In this document: positions 1 to 9,445 of the stretch, piece after piece
How positions within the stretch are numbered: position 1 is the stretch's first letter
Layout of the letters: the number at the start of each line of letters is the position of its first letter
Origin: an uncultured Alistipes sp.
Lineage (GTDB): Bacteria > Bacteroidota > Bacteroidia > Bacteroidales > Rikenellaceae
Assembly: GCA_947623965.1 (NCBI GenBank)
Contig: CANQIF010000008.1
Coordinates: 49,903 to 113,902, forward strand
Length of the DNA: 64,000 nucleotides
Direction of reading: 5' to 3'
Notes under the pieces: generated by a model
Told to the model about the DNA's origin: nothing
The model's input: only the letters and a program-made list of their open reading frames with translations
Database searches by the model: none
Made by a program: the position numbers and the translations under genes

Positions 1-1
1 G

Positions 2-982
2 CCGAACTTCGAGCGGCGCGACGCCCTCATCGGCCAGCTGCGGGCGAATCCCGAGGTGGCCGAGGTCGCAGCGGCAGACGGCGAAATCGTGGCTCCGGAG
101 CGCAACGGCTGGGGCTACACCGATCCCGAAACGGGAAAACTGAATCTTTTCAACAGTTGCCGCGTGTCCTGGAATTTCCTGGAGATGATGGAGATCAACC
201 TGCTGGATGGACGCCAGTTCGTCCAAACGGATGAGGCGGCCGATGGGGAGCTCTTCATCGCCAACGAGACGGCGAAACGGCAATTCGGCCTGACCCTCAA
301 AACACAGTTCCCGAGCAGCGACGGCAGCACGTCCCGGATGATCGGTTTCTGCGAAGATTTCCACTTCAAACCGATGCAATTCGGTTTGGAGCCCTTCCTC
401 TTCACCGTCAGCCGGCGCTCCAAGCCCGTCCCGAACCACCTCTACATCCGCATGGCGGCGGGTGTCGCCACCGACCGGGCGCGCGACTGCATCCGCCGCA
501 CGATCCTCGGGTTCGACCCCTCGATCGAGCCGGAGCGGATCGAGCCGCGCTTCATCGACGAAGAGCTCGAAAGCAATTACCAGCAAGAGCGGAAGCTCTC
601 GACGCTCGTGCTGCTCTTCTCGATGCTCTCGATCCTGATCGCCATGATGGGGGTCTTCGGGCTGGTGCTCTTCGAGACGCAGTGCCGCCGCCGCGAGATC
701 GGCATCCGCCGCGTGAACGGCGCCACGGTAGGGGAGATCCTCGCCCTTTTCAACCGCCAGTTCCTCCGCATCGTCCTTCTCTGCGCCGTCGTGGCGATCC
801 CTGCCGGGTATGCGATCCTCGACCGCTGGCTCTCGCAATTCGCCTACCGCACGCCGATCGCTTGGTGGATCTTCGTCGCGGCCTTCGCTGTTGTCACCGT
901 CATCACGGTCGCCACGGTGACGGCCCGCAGCTGGCACGCCGCCACCGAGAACCCGTCGCACGTGATGAAGGCCAACAACTGA
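2..982 (+). CDS. ABC transporter permease, MacB/FtsX family (5' end outside window)
   Basis: This is the C-terminal part of an inner-membrane permease of the MacB/FtsX type, which works with an ATPase partner in export or envelope signalling. The frame is open to the left edge from base 2, and the first in-frame start (GTG at 56) lies inside the domain, so the gene is cut by the window. About 326 residues are visible. The first half is a soluble MacB-like extracytoplasmic core. A membrane segment follows (LLFSMLSILIAMMGVFGLVL), then the cytosolic coupling loop RRREIGIRRVNGAT typical of FtsX domains, two more membrane segments, and the usual NPxxxMK tail (NPSHVMKAN). The substrate cannot be told. 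A strong terminator follows. Confidence 0.9.
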   Translation, partial: PNFERRDALIGQLRANPEVAEVAAADGEIVAPERNGWGYTDPETGKLNLFNSCRVSWNFLEMMEINLLDGRQFVQTDEAADGELFIANETAKRQFGLTLKTQFPSSDGSTSRMIGFCEDFHFKPMQFGLEPFLFTVSRRSKPVPNHLYIRMAAGVATDRARDCIRRTILGFDPSIEPERIEPRFIDEELESNYQQERKLSTLVLLFSMLSILIAMMGVFGLVLFETQCRRREIGIRRVNGATVGEILALFNRQFLRIVLLCAVVAIPAGYAILDRWLSQFAYRTPIAWWIFVAAFAVVTVITVATVTARSWHAATENPSHVMKANN

Positions 983-1016
983 CCGGAGCGGGACGGGCGA
1001 CAGTTCCGGTAAAAAA

Positions 1017-1055
1017 CGGCGTCCGACCTTTGGCAGGTCGGACGCCGCATTTTTT
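1017..1055. terminator. Bidirectional intrinsic terminator
   Basis: A perfect hairpin (GGCGTCCGACC / GGTCGGACGCC, loop TTTGGCA region) is preceded by an A-run and followed by a T-run. It separates the permease from the convergent DUF1537 gene and could stop transcription in both directions. Confidence 0.88.
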
Positions 1056-1067
1056 CGTTTGCGAACC

Positions 1068-2210
1068 TTACACGAAGGTCGGCCCCCAGTCGTAGCTGCC
1101 GGGCTTGAAGGTAAGGTGTACGCCGGCAGCGGGGCAGTGGAGCCGCACGACCCCGGGAGCGATCTGGTCGGAGACGGTGAAATCCCGCCAGCCGAGCGCA
1201 TCGAGGATCGCATAGGCCGTAGCGCCGCCCTCGATCACCAACTCCTCGGGGCGCTCCGTCCGGACCAACTCGGCGACGGTCGTAGCCATGGCAGCCCGGA
1301 GATGCCGCGCCCGGGCTCCGTCCACCTGCACCTGCTGCGGAATGTGCAGCAGAAGTGCTCCGGCACGCTCCGCCCGGCACGCCGCGATCCACGCAGCCGG
1401 CTCGCCGCCCTCGAAGACGGCATCGGGCATCGGCACGACCGCCACCCGGCGGCGCCGGAACCAGGGCTCGGCCGTCAGGTCGTGCCGCACGGTGCTGCCC
1501 AACACGATCAACGCGCACCGGTCGCCCAACCCCGCAAAGGGGGGCAGGGGGCGTTCTGTAAACCCTTCGCGGCGCAGCAGCGCCCGAAAAGCATCGGCCG
1601 CCCCGGCCAGCAGCAGCGGTTCCGCACCGAAGCGGGCCAAAAAGCGGTCGACCGCCGCCTCGTCGGGCATCTCGCCGATCGAGATGCCCCGTTCGAGCCG
1701 CTCCGCATCGGGCGCCACGCAGCGAAGATCGGCACCGCCGCCGAGGAGCTGCACGACATCGGCCGTCACGGCCGGGAATTCGGGATCGTTCCGAAAGAGG
1801 GTCCGATCAATCGGCACGCCGCCGATCAAATAGCGTCCGCCAACGATGCATCGCCCCTTCGAGGGGTTGGCCGGCAGCAGCAGGGCCCGGTCGAAGCCCG
1901 CCCGCAGCAGCTCGCGCAGCTCGGCGGCGAGGTGGCCGCGCAGCGCCGAATCGGTCTTTTTGAAGAGGCGCACGCCGTCGAGCGCCCCGGACCGCGCAAG
2001 GTCGCGCAGCCGGTCGACGATCGCCGCCGTGGCTGCCACCGCCTCCTGCCGTGACATCGAGCGGGTGTCGGTCGCCAGCACGCAGACCTCCCCGTCGCCC
2101 GTCAATCGGTCAGCCGAAGTGGTGAAGCGCACGCGGCAGCCGAAACCGAGCGCGACACCCGCCATTTCGGCGGCGCCCGTAATATCGTCGGCTATGACCA
2201 GCAGTTTCAT
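1068..2210 (-). CDS. Four-carbon acid sugar kinase family protein (DUF1537, DtnK/OtnK-like)
   Basis: Predicted ATP-dependent kinase of four-carbon sugar acids (threonate/erythronate type), cytoplasmic. The start MKLLVIADDITGAAEMAG carries the paired acidic residues and TGA motif of the family's substrate domain. KKTDSALRGH in the first third is the second family signature. The C-terminal half (GGATAYAILDALGW) is the nucleotide domain. At 380 residues it is slightly shorter than typical members (about 420). In the family, such kinases feed PdxA2-type dehydrogenases, and one is encoded upstream on the same strand (2760-3794). That supports a phospho-threonate type step, but the real substrate here is not known. 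A 549-bp repeat-filled gap separates it from that gene. Confidence 0.87.
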   Translation of the reverse strand: MKLLVIADDITGAAEMAGVALGFGCRVRFTTSADRLTGDGEVCVLATDTRSMSRQEAVAATAAIVDRLRDLARSGALDGVRLFKKTDSALRGHLAAELRELLRAGFDRALLLPANPSKGRCIVGGRYLIGGVPIDRTLFRNDPEFPAVTADVVQLLGGGADLRCVAPDAERLERGISIGEMPDEAAVDRFLARFGAEPLLLAGAADAFRALLRREGFTERPLPPFAGLGDRCALIVLGSTVRHDLTAEPWFRRRRVAVVPMPDAVFEGGEPAAWIAACRAERAGALLLHIPQQVQVDGARARHLRAAMATTVAELVRTERPEELVIEGGATAYAILDALGWRDFTVSDQIAPGVVRLHCPAAGVHLTFKPGSYDWGPTFV

Positions 2211-2759
2211 GCGATTGTTCGTTTTTTCAATGTTCGTCGGTCGTGTTCGAACGCAAGTTTTTCTTGTGACTGAAATCTGACTCGAGGTCAGCGGGCTGCA
2301 GTGTTATTCCGGCCCGTCAGGACCGGCAGCCCGCAGTCCCGGTTACGGAGGGGGCAAATTCGGTCGCAGAGCGACCGGCAGCCCGCAGCCGCCGGTTTGG
2401 GTGGAAGGTGTTTTGCCGCAAATTCGATTGTGAAGCAATCGGCAGCCCGCAGCCGCCCCCGGGCGGAGGGCTGCATCTTCGCGTCCCGCAGGTCCGCTCG
2501 TGCAGGCCCGTCCGCTCGGCTGCGGGCTTGCCTCTCAACAAGGCCTTTCCGATTCGACTGCAGGCTCTTTTGCACGGGATCGATGCCGCAGGCATCGGCG
2601 GGCCGCAGCCTCCCGGCGGCGAAGGCCCGCAATTCGCGTCCCGCAGGTCCGCTTCGAGCGTGCCTTCCGCAGGCTGCAGCCCGAATTTAATTTTGAATCT
2701 TGAATTTTGAATGCTGAATTTGCGGCTTCCACGAAGCCGCCGCAGCCCGCCCCCTGTCT
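2211..2759. repeat. Mosaic hairpin-element array R1 (inside the sugar-acid operon)
   Basis: This gene-free stretch holds copies of the mosaic element, mostly in minus orientation. Variable-stem hairpins lie at 2309-2326, 2361-2377, 2425-2441, 2581-2597 and 2722-2740. There is a beta module at 2442-2530 and an alpha module at 2598-2683, with an AT-rich tail at 2685-2720. I see no promoter of the TAnnTTTG type for the downstream kinase gene. The kinase is therefore either read through this array or driven by something I cannot recognise. Confidence 0.8.
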
Positions 2760-3794
2760 TTACCGCTTTCTGTTCTTGGCCATCAAAGCCGCATACTCGA
2801 TCGACATCAGCATCGCATCGGGGTTGGCGATTCCCTTGCCGGCCACGTCGAACGCCGTGCCGTGATCGACCGATACGCGAATGATCGGCAGACCGAGGGT
2901 AATGTTAACCCCCTTGACGGCCACCATGCGCTGCGTCTTGCGGTCCCACTCGAAGCCGCCCACCTTGAAGGCGATGTGGCCCTGGTCGTGGTACATGGCC
3001 ACGCATCCGTCGAACTGTCCCGACCGGGCGCGCGAAAAGAGCGAATCGGGCGGCACGGGCCCCTCGACGTTCCAGCCGCGGGCGCGCATCTCCTCGATCG
3101 CAGGAATGATCTCGCGGATCTCCTCGTCGCCGAAGAGGCCCCCTTCGCCTGCGTGGGGATTCAGTCCGGCGACACCGATGTGCGGATCGGCGATCCCGAA
3201 GCTGCGGCAGGCATCGAGTATGAGCTCCGTCACGGCGATCACGCGCTCCTTCCGGACGCGGTCGCAGGCCTCGCGCAGCGAGACGTGCGTCGAGACGTGG
3301 ATCACGCGCATGCGGTCATCGGCCAGCAGCATGGCATACTTCTTCGTTCCCGTGTAGTGGGCGTAGATCTCCGTGTGGCCGGCGAAGTCGTGGCCGGCGA
3401 CATGCAGCGCCTCCTTGTTGAGCGGAGCCGTCACCGTGCCGTCCACTTCGCCTTTCATCGCCAGCTCGATCGCTGTGCGGACCGCCTCGAAAGCGGCATG
3501 GCCGCACTGGGCCGAGACGACGCCGTAGGCGAACGACGCCGCGTCGATGAGCTTCAGATCGAAGACATCGACCGTTCCGCGCTCGAAGCGGGCGTCGGCC
3601 ACGCACCCGACGGGGCGCACCTTCAGATCGACACCGGCCGAGCGGATGCCCAACTCCATCATGGCGGCATCGCCGACCACCAACGGGCGGCACAGCGTGT
3701 AGGGCTGCTCCTGCGCGAGCGACATGGCGATGATCTCGGGGCCGACCCCCGCGGGGTCGCCCATCGTAATGGCTAAAATCGGTAAGGTATTCAT
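2760..3794 (-). CDS. pdxA2: 4-hydroxythreonine-4-phosphate dehydrogenase family (PdxA2-like)
   Basis: NAD-dependent metal-requiring dehydrogenase of the PdxA fold, 344 residues, cytoplasmic. PdxA2 proteins paired with DUF1537 kinases oxidise 4-phospho-D-threonate or erythronate and lead to DHAP. The start at 3794 (MNTLPILAITMGDPAGVGPE) fits the family exactly and lies 4 nt after the upstream dehydrogenase stop; a longer reading would overlap that gene. Visible motifs are TMGDPAGVGPE (10-20), GHTE (139-142), and the three metal-site histidine regions around H170, GLNPHAGE (H214) and YHDQGHI (H269). Because the neighbours form a catabolic operon, I favour the PdxA2 role over vitamin B6 synthesis. 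The latter cannot be excluded, since I cannot see whether a second pdxA exists elsewhere. Confidence 0.88.
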   Translation of the reverse strand: MNTLPILAITMGDPAGVGPEIIAMSLAQEQPYTLCRPLVVGDAAMMELGIRSAGVDLKVRPVGCVADARFERGTVDVFDLKLIDAASFAYGVVSAQCGHAAFEAVRTAIELAMKGEVDGTVTAPLNKEALHVAGHDFAGHTEIYAHYTGTKKYAMLLADDRMRVIHVSTHVSLREACDRVRKERVIAVTELILDACRSFGIADPHIGVAGLNPHAGEGGLFGDEEIREIIPAIEEMRARGWNVEGPVPPDSLFSRARSGQFDGCVAMYHDQGHIAFKVGGFEWDRKTQRMVAVKGVNITLGLPIIRVSVDHGTAFDVAGKGIANPDAMLMSIEYAALMAKNRKR

Positions 3795-3798
3795 CGGA

Positions 3799-4947
3799 TC
3801 AATAGAGTTCGTTATAGATTGCGACTGCATCCGCGCGGGTCACCTCGCGCGGGTTGTTCACCAGTAGGCGCGTCACCTTCATCGCGGCGTCGGCCAGCTC
3901 GCCGACCTTCTCGCGGCCGATGCCCAGCTCCGTGAGGGTCGCGGGAATGCCGCAGCGCTTCGAAAGCTCCGCGATCCGCTCCACGCCGCGGCGGGCCGCC
4001 TCCTCGGTCGTAAGACCCGTGCAATCGACACCGACGGCATGGGCGATGGCGGCGTGCTTCTCCCAGTCGGACGACATGTTGAAGCGCATCACCGTCGGCA
4101 GCAGGATGGCATTCGCCAGTCCGTGCGAAATATGGTATTCGCCGCCCAGCGGGTAGGAGAGGGCGTGCACGGCCGCCGTGTTGACCGGCGCGAGGCAGAG
4201 GCCGCCGTAGTAGCTGCCCAGCGAGAGGGCCGTCCGCGCCTCGCGGTCGCTGCCGTCTTTCACGGCACGTTCGAGGTTGGCAGCGATAAGTTCGATGCCC
4301 GTCAGCGCATAGCGGTCCACGACGGGGTGGGCGAAGCGGTTCGTGAAGGCCTCGATGCAGTGCGTCAGGGCATCCATGCCCGTCTCGGCCGTAATCCGGG
4401 CCGGCACGGTCAGCGTCAGCAGCGGATCGATGTAGGCGGCGTCGGCCAGCAGGTGGGGGCTGACGATCCCCTTCTTGAGCTTCTCGGCCCGGTCGAGCAG
4501 AATGGCATTGGGTGACACTTCGCTGCCCGTGCCCGACGTGGTCGGCAGGCAGGCGCACCACAAACCGCGCCGCTCGACGAGCCCCGTGCCGAAGCAGTCG
4601 GCCACGCGCTGGCGGCTCGGCGCGAAGACGGCCGCCACCTTGGCCGTGTCGAGCACGCTGCCGCCGCCGATGCCGGCGACGCTGTCGGCTCCGAACGTGC
4701 GCGCCTCCTCGATGATCCCCACGACCTCATCGAGGGCCGGTTCGGCCGTGATGCGGTCGTAGATGCGCACTTCGGCGCCGCCCTGTTCGATCCGGGCCAC
4801 CGTGTCGGCGATGAGCGGACGGATCGGAGGCGCCGTCAGCAGGAAGAGTTTGCGGAATCCGTGTGCAAGGAACTCGTCGGCGAATCGCTCGGCGGCACCC
4901 TCGCCGAACACGACGCGCGAGGGTTGTTGCAAGGTTACGATTTTCAT
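3799..4947 (-). CDS. Iron-containing alcohol dehydrogenase
   Basis: Group III metal-dependent alcohol dehydrogenase, 382 residues, cytoplasmic, NAD(P)-linked reduction or oxidation of an aldehyde/alcohol pair. GIGGGSVLDTAK (92-103) is the dinucleotide-binding signature. D192, H196 (MDALTHCIEAF), H261 and H275 (YHISHG) match the four metal ligands of the family in order and spacing. It is co-directional with the symporter upstream (59-nt gap) and the PdxA2-like gene downstream (4-nt gap). The likely role is handling an aldehyde released by the aldolase of the same operon. The exact substrate is not deducible. Confidence 0.92.
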   Translation of the reverse strand: MKIVTLQQPSRVVFGEGAAERFADEFLAHGFRKLFLLTAPPIRPLIADTVARIEQGGAEVRIYDRITAEPALDEVVGIIEEARTFGADSVAGIGGGSVLDTAKVAAVFAPSRQRVADCFGTGLVERRGLWCACLPTTSGTGSEVSPNAILLDRAEKLKKGIVSPHLLADAAYIDPLLTLTVPARITAETGMDALTHCIEAFTNRFAHPVVDRYALTGIELIAANLERAVKDGSDREARTALSLGSYYGGLCLAPVNTAAVHALSYPLGGEYHISHGLANAILLPTVMRFNMSSDWEKHAAIAHAVGVDCTGLTTEEAARRGVERIAELSKRCGIPATLTELGIGREKVGELADAAMKVTRLLVNNPREVTRADAVAIYNELY

Positions 4948-5006
4948 GGTTGTATGTTGCTTTATGCGTTTCGGGCGCCGGCTGCCGGGCCGGACCCCGG
5001 CGGGAG

Positions 5007-6563
5007 CTATCGTTCCGCCTTCCGTTTTTTGAGGTATCCGTAGATGGTCAGGTTCTCATCGACCTCCTCGCGCGGGAAGAGGTACGAAGCCGCCCAACCG
5101 ACGAAGAAGACGATCAGGTGGCTGTAAACGCCGAGCATCATCTTGTTGTGGGTGAAATTCCACGAACCGAGGTCGAGCAGCAGCTGTTTCTCGCCGCCGA
5201 TCATGAACTTCGACGAGGTCAGCACCGCATAGGCCGTGAAGAGGATGCAGGCCGTGAGGCCGACCCACAGCCCCCGCTTGTTGGCGCGGCGCGAGAGCAG
5301 GCCGAGCAGGAAGAGCCCGACGATACCCGACGAGAAGATGGCGTAGAGGCCGAACAGCACGCCGAGGATCCCCTCGCCGTCCCAATAGGCGTAGATCGCG
5401 GCGATGGCGATGGAGGCCGCACCCGCCCCGGCGACGATCCAGCGGCCGAGCGCCAGCCGCTGCCGGTCCGTGCTCTCGGGATGCCGGCGCACGTAGAAGT
5501 CCTGCACGCCGATGGCGGCGAAGCAGTTCAGGTCGGAGTCGAGCGACGAAATGGCGCCCGCCACGAGGGCCGAGATGATAAGGCCTTTCACGCCGATCGG
5601 CAGCTGCGTGGCGATGAAGTAGGGGAAGACGTCGTCCGACTTGATCCCCTCGGGCAGACCGCCCTCGATCCGGTAGTAGGCGTAGAGGCAGGTGCCGATG
5701 AACATGAAGAGGGTCCAGATGGGGACGCTGGCCAGCACGCCGATGTAGGCCGCCTTCTTGGCCGAGCGGTCGTCGCGGGCCGTGAGGTAGCGCTGCACGA
5801 TCGTCTGGTCGGTGCCGTACTTCTGGATGGCGTAGAAGATGCCGTTCACGACCATCACCCAGAAAGTCAGCTGCACGAAGTCGAAAGCATAGGGACCCAC
5901 GTCGATCTTGTGCGCCTCGCGGGCCACCTCCCAGACGGCTGCCGGGCCGCCCTCGGGGGCGAAGAGGAGGATCGCGGCGCAGGTAAGGCCTCCGGCGATG
6001 AGGATGAAGCCCTGGATCACGTCCATCCAGACCACCGCTTCGATACCGCCCAGCAGCGTGAGGATCGTCACGGCGATGCCGATGCCGAAGATGATGGCGT
6101 AGATGTTCCAGCCCATGAACTGGGCGATGGCGAGGCTGACGAGGAAGAAGACGGTGCCCATCTTCGAGAAGTGGGTGAGCAGGAAGGCCAGCGAGCCGTA
6201 GAGGCGGGCGCCCCAGCCGAAGCGGCGTTCGAAATATTCATAGGTGCTCAGCTTGATGACGCGCCGGAAGAGCGGCACGATGAACCAGATCATGCCCAGC
6301 AGCACGATCGGCACCATGAGCCCCTGCACGAGCAGGATCCAGTTGCCGCCGTAAGCGGCGCCGGGGTAGGCGAGGAAGGTGACGCTGCTGATGAGCGTCG
6401 CGAAGATCGACATGCCGATCGCCCACGAGGGGAGCGCGCCGCCCGCGGCGAAGTAGCTCGAGGTCGAATTCTGTTTGTGGGCGAAACGCAGGCCGAAGAG
6501 CATCACGAAGACGACGCTCGCGAGGACCAGGGCGATATCGACCCAATGAAGTGAAGGTGTCAT
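5007..6563 (-). CDS. Sodium:solute symporter (SSS family)
   Basis: Inner-membrane Na+-coupled transporter, 518 residues with about 13 hydrophobic segments. The N-terminal region has the SSS pattern of a first helix, a polar loop with SYFAAGGALPSWAIGMS, and a helix with the FATLISSVTFLAYPG stretch typical of the sodium-site region. A later ALVAGAISSLDSDLN segment matches the conserved SSLDS-type motif of the family. Its place between an aldolase-family gene and a dehydrogenase suggests that it imports the sugar acid or sialic-acid-like substrate of the operon. The ligand is an inference from context only. Confidence 0.9.
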   Translation of the reverse strand: MTPSLHWVDIALVLASVVFVMLFGLRFAHKQNSTSSYFAAGGALPSWAIGMSIFATLISSVTFLAYPGAAYGGNWILLVQGLMVPIVLLGMIWFIVPLFRRVIKLSTYEYFERRFGWGARLYGSLAFLLTHFSKMGTVFFLVSLAIAQFMGWNIYAIIFGIGIAVTILTLLGGIEAVVWMDVIQGFILIAGGLTCAAILLFAPEGGPAAVWEVAREAHKIDVGPYAFDFVQLTFWVMVVNGIFYAIQKYGTDQTIVQRYLTARDDRSAKKAAYIGVLASVPIWTLFMFIGTCLYAYYRIEGGLPEGIKSDDVFPYFIATQLPIGVKGLIISALVAGAISSLDSDLNCFAAIGVQDFYVRRHPESTDRQRLALGRWIVAGAGAASIAIAAIYAYWDGEGILGVLFGLYAIFSSGIVGLFLLGLLSRRANKRGLWVGLTACILFTAYAVLTSSKFMIGGEKQLLLDLGSWNFTHNKMMLGVYSHLIVFFVGWAASYLFPREEVDENLTIYGYLKKRKAER

Positions 6564-6682
6564 GCAAGAAAGGTTGTTTCGGGTTGGTAGTCTCGTTCAA
6601 AAGCCCCTGTCGGGCGATTGCGGCCGGGAGGGGGCGGCGCCGCGGCGGATGCCGCACGGGCCGCCCCGCTCCGGCAGGCGGG

Positions 6683-7585
6683 TTATTCGAGCTTGAAAGC
6701 GGCGATCTGCTTGTCGATGGTGCGGTACTCCTCGTCGGAGAGCATCGTAAGGGGCGGCAGCATCTCGCGGCCGCACAGATCGAGGCGCTCCATGATGCGT
6801 TTGAGGGCGGCCAGCTGCTGTCCGAGCGGGCGGCCCTGCTGGTAGACGGCGGCCATCGAGTCGGTGAGCTGCTGCAGGCGGTTCGCCTCGTCGCGGTCGC
6901 CGCGGAGGGCCGCCTCGTAGAGGGCGCGGAAGTGCTTCGGCACGAAGTTGCCCGTGCTGGGGACGATGCCGTCGGCACCCAGTTCGAGCGCGTGGGCCGA
7001 CTGCGCCGCCCAGCCGCAGAAGTAGGAGAAGTCGGCGCGGCCGCGGGCGAGTTCGATGCACTGCGCCAGCCGTTCAGGGTCGCGCTCCGAATCCTTCAGT
7101 CCGACGATGTTGGGGTGGTCGGCGAGCCGGCGCACCGCCTCGACGGGGATCGAGAGGTGGGTCGTCGCCAGGATGTTGTAGAGCATCACGGGAATCGAGG
7201 CGTGGTCGGCCAGCATCGTGTAGTAGGCGATCATCTGCTGCTCGGTGAGGGCGTAGTAGCCCGGCAGCACGGCCACGGCGGCATCGGCGCCGGCCCGCGC
7301 AAAGCCCTCGATCTGCGAGAGCTGCTCCTTCGGGCAGAGACCCGTCACGCCGGCATAGACACGGATGCGGCCCTCGGCGGCCTCGACGGCCGCACGGACC
7401 ATGTCGATGCCCTCGCCCAGCGGCACGGAGTTGCCTTCGCCCGTCGTGCCCATCACCAGGGCATCGACCTTCGCATCGGCGAACGAGCGGATGATCTTCT
7501 CGACGGCAGCCAGATCGACCGCCCCCTCGCGCACGGGCGTCGCCATCGGAACGACGACGCCGGCATATTTCTTCGGTTGTTTCAT
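6683..7585 (-). CDS. Dihydrodipicolinate synthase/N-acetylneuraminate lyase family protein
   Basis: Class I aldolase of the DHDPS/NAL family, 300 residues, TIM barrel, cytoplasmic. GTTGEG (46-51) is the carboxylate-binding loop, Y136 in MLYN is the catalytic tyrosine, and K164 in GLKDS is the Schiff-base lysine. In this family members split or form 2-keto acids, releasing pyruvate plus an aldehyde. It sits in a catabolic operon with an alcohol dehydrogenase and a symporter, so a sugar-acid lyase is more likely than lysine biosynthesis. No nanE or nanK is visible, so I do not call it NanA. Confidence 0.9.
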   Translation of the reverse strand: MKQPKKYAGVVVPMATPVREGAVDLAAVEKIIRSFADAKVDALVMGTTGEGNSVPLGEGIDMVRAAVEAAEGRIRVYAGVTGLCPKEQLSQIEGFARAGADAAVAVLPGYYALTEQQMIAYYTMLADHASIPVMLYNILATTHLSIPVEAVRRLADHPNIVGLKDSERDPERLAQCIELARGRADFSYFCGWAAQSAHALELGADGIVPSTGNFVPKHFRALYEAALRGDRDEANRLQQLTDSMAAVYQQGRPLGQQLAALKRIMERLDLCGREMLPPLTMLSDEEYRTIDKQIAAFKLE

Positions 7586-7792
7586 TATGGGTTTTGTTGT
7601 TTTGGTTATTCTTCATTCATTGCGGGCGGCGGATCGTCATGGCATCGCGGGCGGGACAGCGGCAGATTATTATCGGACCGCAGCCTGCGGAGCACGCCTG
7701 CGACGCGAAGGAGCTGCGGGCCTCCGCCGGGGAAGGCTGCGGCCCGCCGTCGCTGCGCGACGAACGGACACAAAGCTGCTCCGCCGCAACCT
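7586..7792. repeat. Mosaic element R2: single alpha module plus hairpin
   Basis: The gap between the propeller gene and the aldolase gene holds one alpha module (about 7674-7746, plus orientation). It is followed by the hairpin CGTCGC-TGC-GCGACG at 7748-7762, and ends close to the stop codon of the propeller gene. Confidence 0.75.
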
Positions 7793-9445
7793 CTACAGCT
7801 CCTTCGCCACTTCGTCGAGCACCTGCCGGTCGAGCTTGACCCGCACCATGCCCATCGGATGGAAACGCTTGTGGTTGTCGATCGCGGCATAGACGATCGT
7901 ATAGACGTCGTCGCCCTCGGGAATCAGCCCGAGCGGCGTGCGCATCGTATGCCACCACCGGGCGACTTTCGTGTCGATCGGCAGGTAGTGCGCCGCGCTC
8001 CAGTGGATTCCGTCTTTCGAGAGGGTATAGGCCAGCATGTTCGGCAGATGCAGCCACTCGGGGCCGCCGTCGAAGACGGCGATGTAGAGGCCGTTCGGCA
8101 GCTGCGAGACGATCGGGTTCTCGACGAAGCGCGGGTGGATCGAGGTGATCGGGTTAAGCTCCTTCATGCGCGTCCAGGGACCCTCGAGATCGTCGGCCTC
8201 GGCCAGTCCGACGTACCAGTGCGTCGGCTTGCCGCCCAGCGGATAGTCGGCCTTCGTCCGGTAGGGGTAGGCGCCGCTGATGAAGGCGTACCACTTCCCG
8301 CCCACACGGTAGGGGAAGAAGGAGGCGACGCCCTGGCGGCCCTCCCAAAGTTCGGAATCCAGTCCGGGTTCGATCACGATGCCGCAGTCGCGGTAGGGAC
8401 CGCCGATCCCCCCGATCCCCTCGACCACCGATTCGCAGCGCCAGATGCGGCCGAACGAGTGGTTCGGCGCCACGACGCTGTCGCAGGTATAGGCGAGGTA
8501 GTGGCCCTGCCAGCGGTTTTTGGCCTTGTTGAAGATCGGCATGTAGGACCAGATGGCCGCGCGGCGGTCGTTCATCGGGTTGTCATCGTGCGAGACGGCA
8601 TAGACGCCGCTCGCCTGGTAGAGGGTGGACTGCCGCGTCCAGTGGATCGCGTCCTTGCTCGTCCAGTGGCCGATACGCGTCTTGATGCGGTCGTACTTGG
8701 CCGGACGGCCGATCTCGCCGGCCCGCTCGGTGGGGAACATGTGGTAGGTGTCGCCGACCTTGATCAGCTGGCCCCCTTCGAAACCGCCCTGGATCGTCTC
8801 CGTGCCGGGCATGCCCTCATCGACCACGGGGGCGTCCTCGCCGCCGAGGATCGTGAAGAGGGCCGGCTTCTCGGAGAAGCCCTCGATCGTGAAAGCGGGG
8901 TAGTCGGCACCGCTCGGAAGTTCAAGATCGGCCCCCGAGCCGCGCTGCGAGGCGGCCACGGCGCCCAGGATCACCACCGGTTCGGCGCCCTCCGGGATCC
9001 CGATCGTGTGGACGCCCTTCGCATAGCGCACGCCATAGAGGTCGAGCGCCGGCAGCTCCGTGACCGAGAGGGCCGAGCGGAGCATCGGTTCGGCGGCCGG
9101 TACGCCGCCGCCGAGCGACAGCGCATCCAGCGCCTCACGCGAAGGGGCGGCGATCACGAGCCGGGCGGGCGACGCAAAGCGCAGTTCAAGCGTCGTTGCG
9201 GCCAGCTTGCCGTCGGCATGCAGGGGCAGGCGGATGCCTTCGAGCCCCGCCGCCTCGGGTGCGATCTGGAGAATGCTGCGGTCCGAGCCGCCGAAAGGAT
9301 TGCCATAGCGGGTGGCGGGAAAACTCCGCACATCGCTTACGGGAGTGCAGGAGGCCTGTTTCCACGGTTTGCCGGCAGCCGCAGCCCCGACAGGCAGCGT
9401 CAGACACAGCACGCCCGCCAGTTGAAAGAGAAGATCGATTCGCAT
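7793..9445 (-). CDS. Secreted glycoside hydrolase-like beta-propeller protein
   Basis: Exported protein of 550 residues with an N-terminal signal peptide (hydrophobic run, then GAAAAGKPW). From about residue 200 onward it shows the repeated W/G/Y-rich blades of a five-bladed propeller like GH43/GH32/GH117-type enzymes: for example HWTSKDAIHWTRQS, WQGHYLAYTCDS, GKWYAFISGAYPY and GLYIAVFDGGPEW. The first 200 residues look like a separate beta-rich domain. I cannot assign a GH family or catalytic acids with confidence. As the first gene of the sugar-acid operon it may release the imported sugar acid. It could also be a non-catalytic binding propeller. Confidence 0.72.
   Translation of the reverse strand: MRIDLLFQLAGVLCLTLPVGAAAAGKPWKQASCTPVSDVRSFPATRYGNPFGGSDRSILQIAPEAAGLEGIRLPLHADGKLAATTLELRFASPARLVIAAPSREALDALSLGGGVPAAEPMLRSALSVTELPALDLYGVRYAKGVHTIGIPEGAEPVVILGAVAASQRGSGADLELPSGADYPAFTIEGFSEKPALFTILGGEDAPVVDEGMPGTETIQGGFEGGQLIKVGDTYHMFPTERAGEIGRPAKYDRIKTRIGHWTSKDAIHWTRQSTLYQASGVYAVSHDDNPMNDRRAAIWSYMPIFNKAKNRWQGHYLAYTCDSVVAPNHSFGRIWRCESVVEGIGGIGGPYRDCGIVIEPGLDSELWEGRQGVASFFPYRVGGKWYAFISGAYPYRTKADYPLGGKPTHWYVGLAEADDLEGPWTRMKELNPITSIHPRFVENPIVSQLPNGLYIAVFDGGPEWLHLPNMLAYTLSKDGIHWSAAHYLPIDTKVARWWHTMRTPLGLIPEGDDVYTIVYAAIDNHKRFHPMGMVRVKLDRQVLDEVAKEL

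Noticed and set aside
2309..2441. Mosaic hairpins as ordinary intrinsic terminators
   Set aside because: Almost none is followed by a T-run, they occur in clusters and in both orientations, and several lie in leaders. The true terminators in this window are longer and have T-runs.
6683..7585. NanA in a sialic-acid (nan) operon
   Set aside because: No NanE, NanK, sialidase or RokA-type kinase is encoded nearby, while PdxA2/DUF1537 point to another sugar acid.
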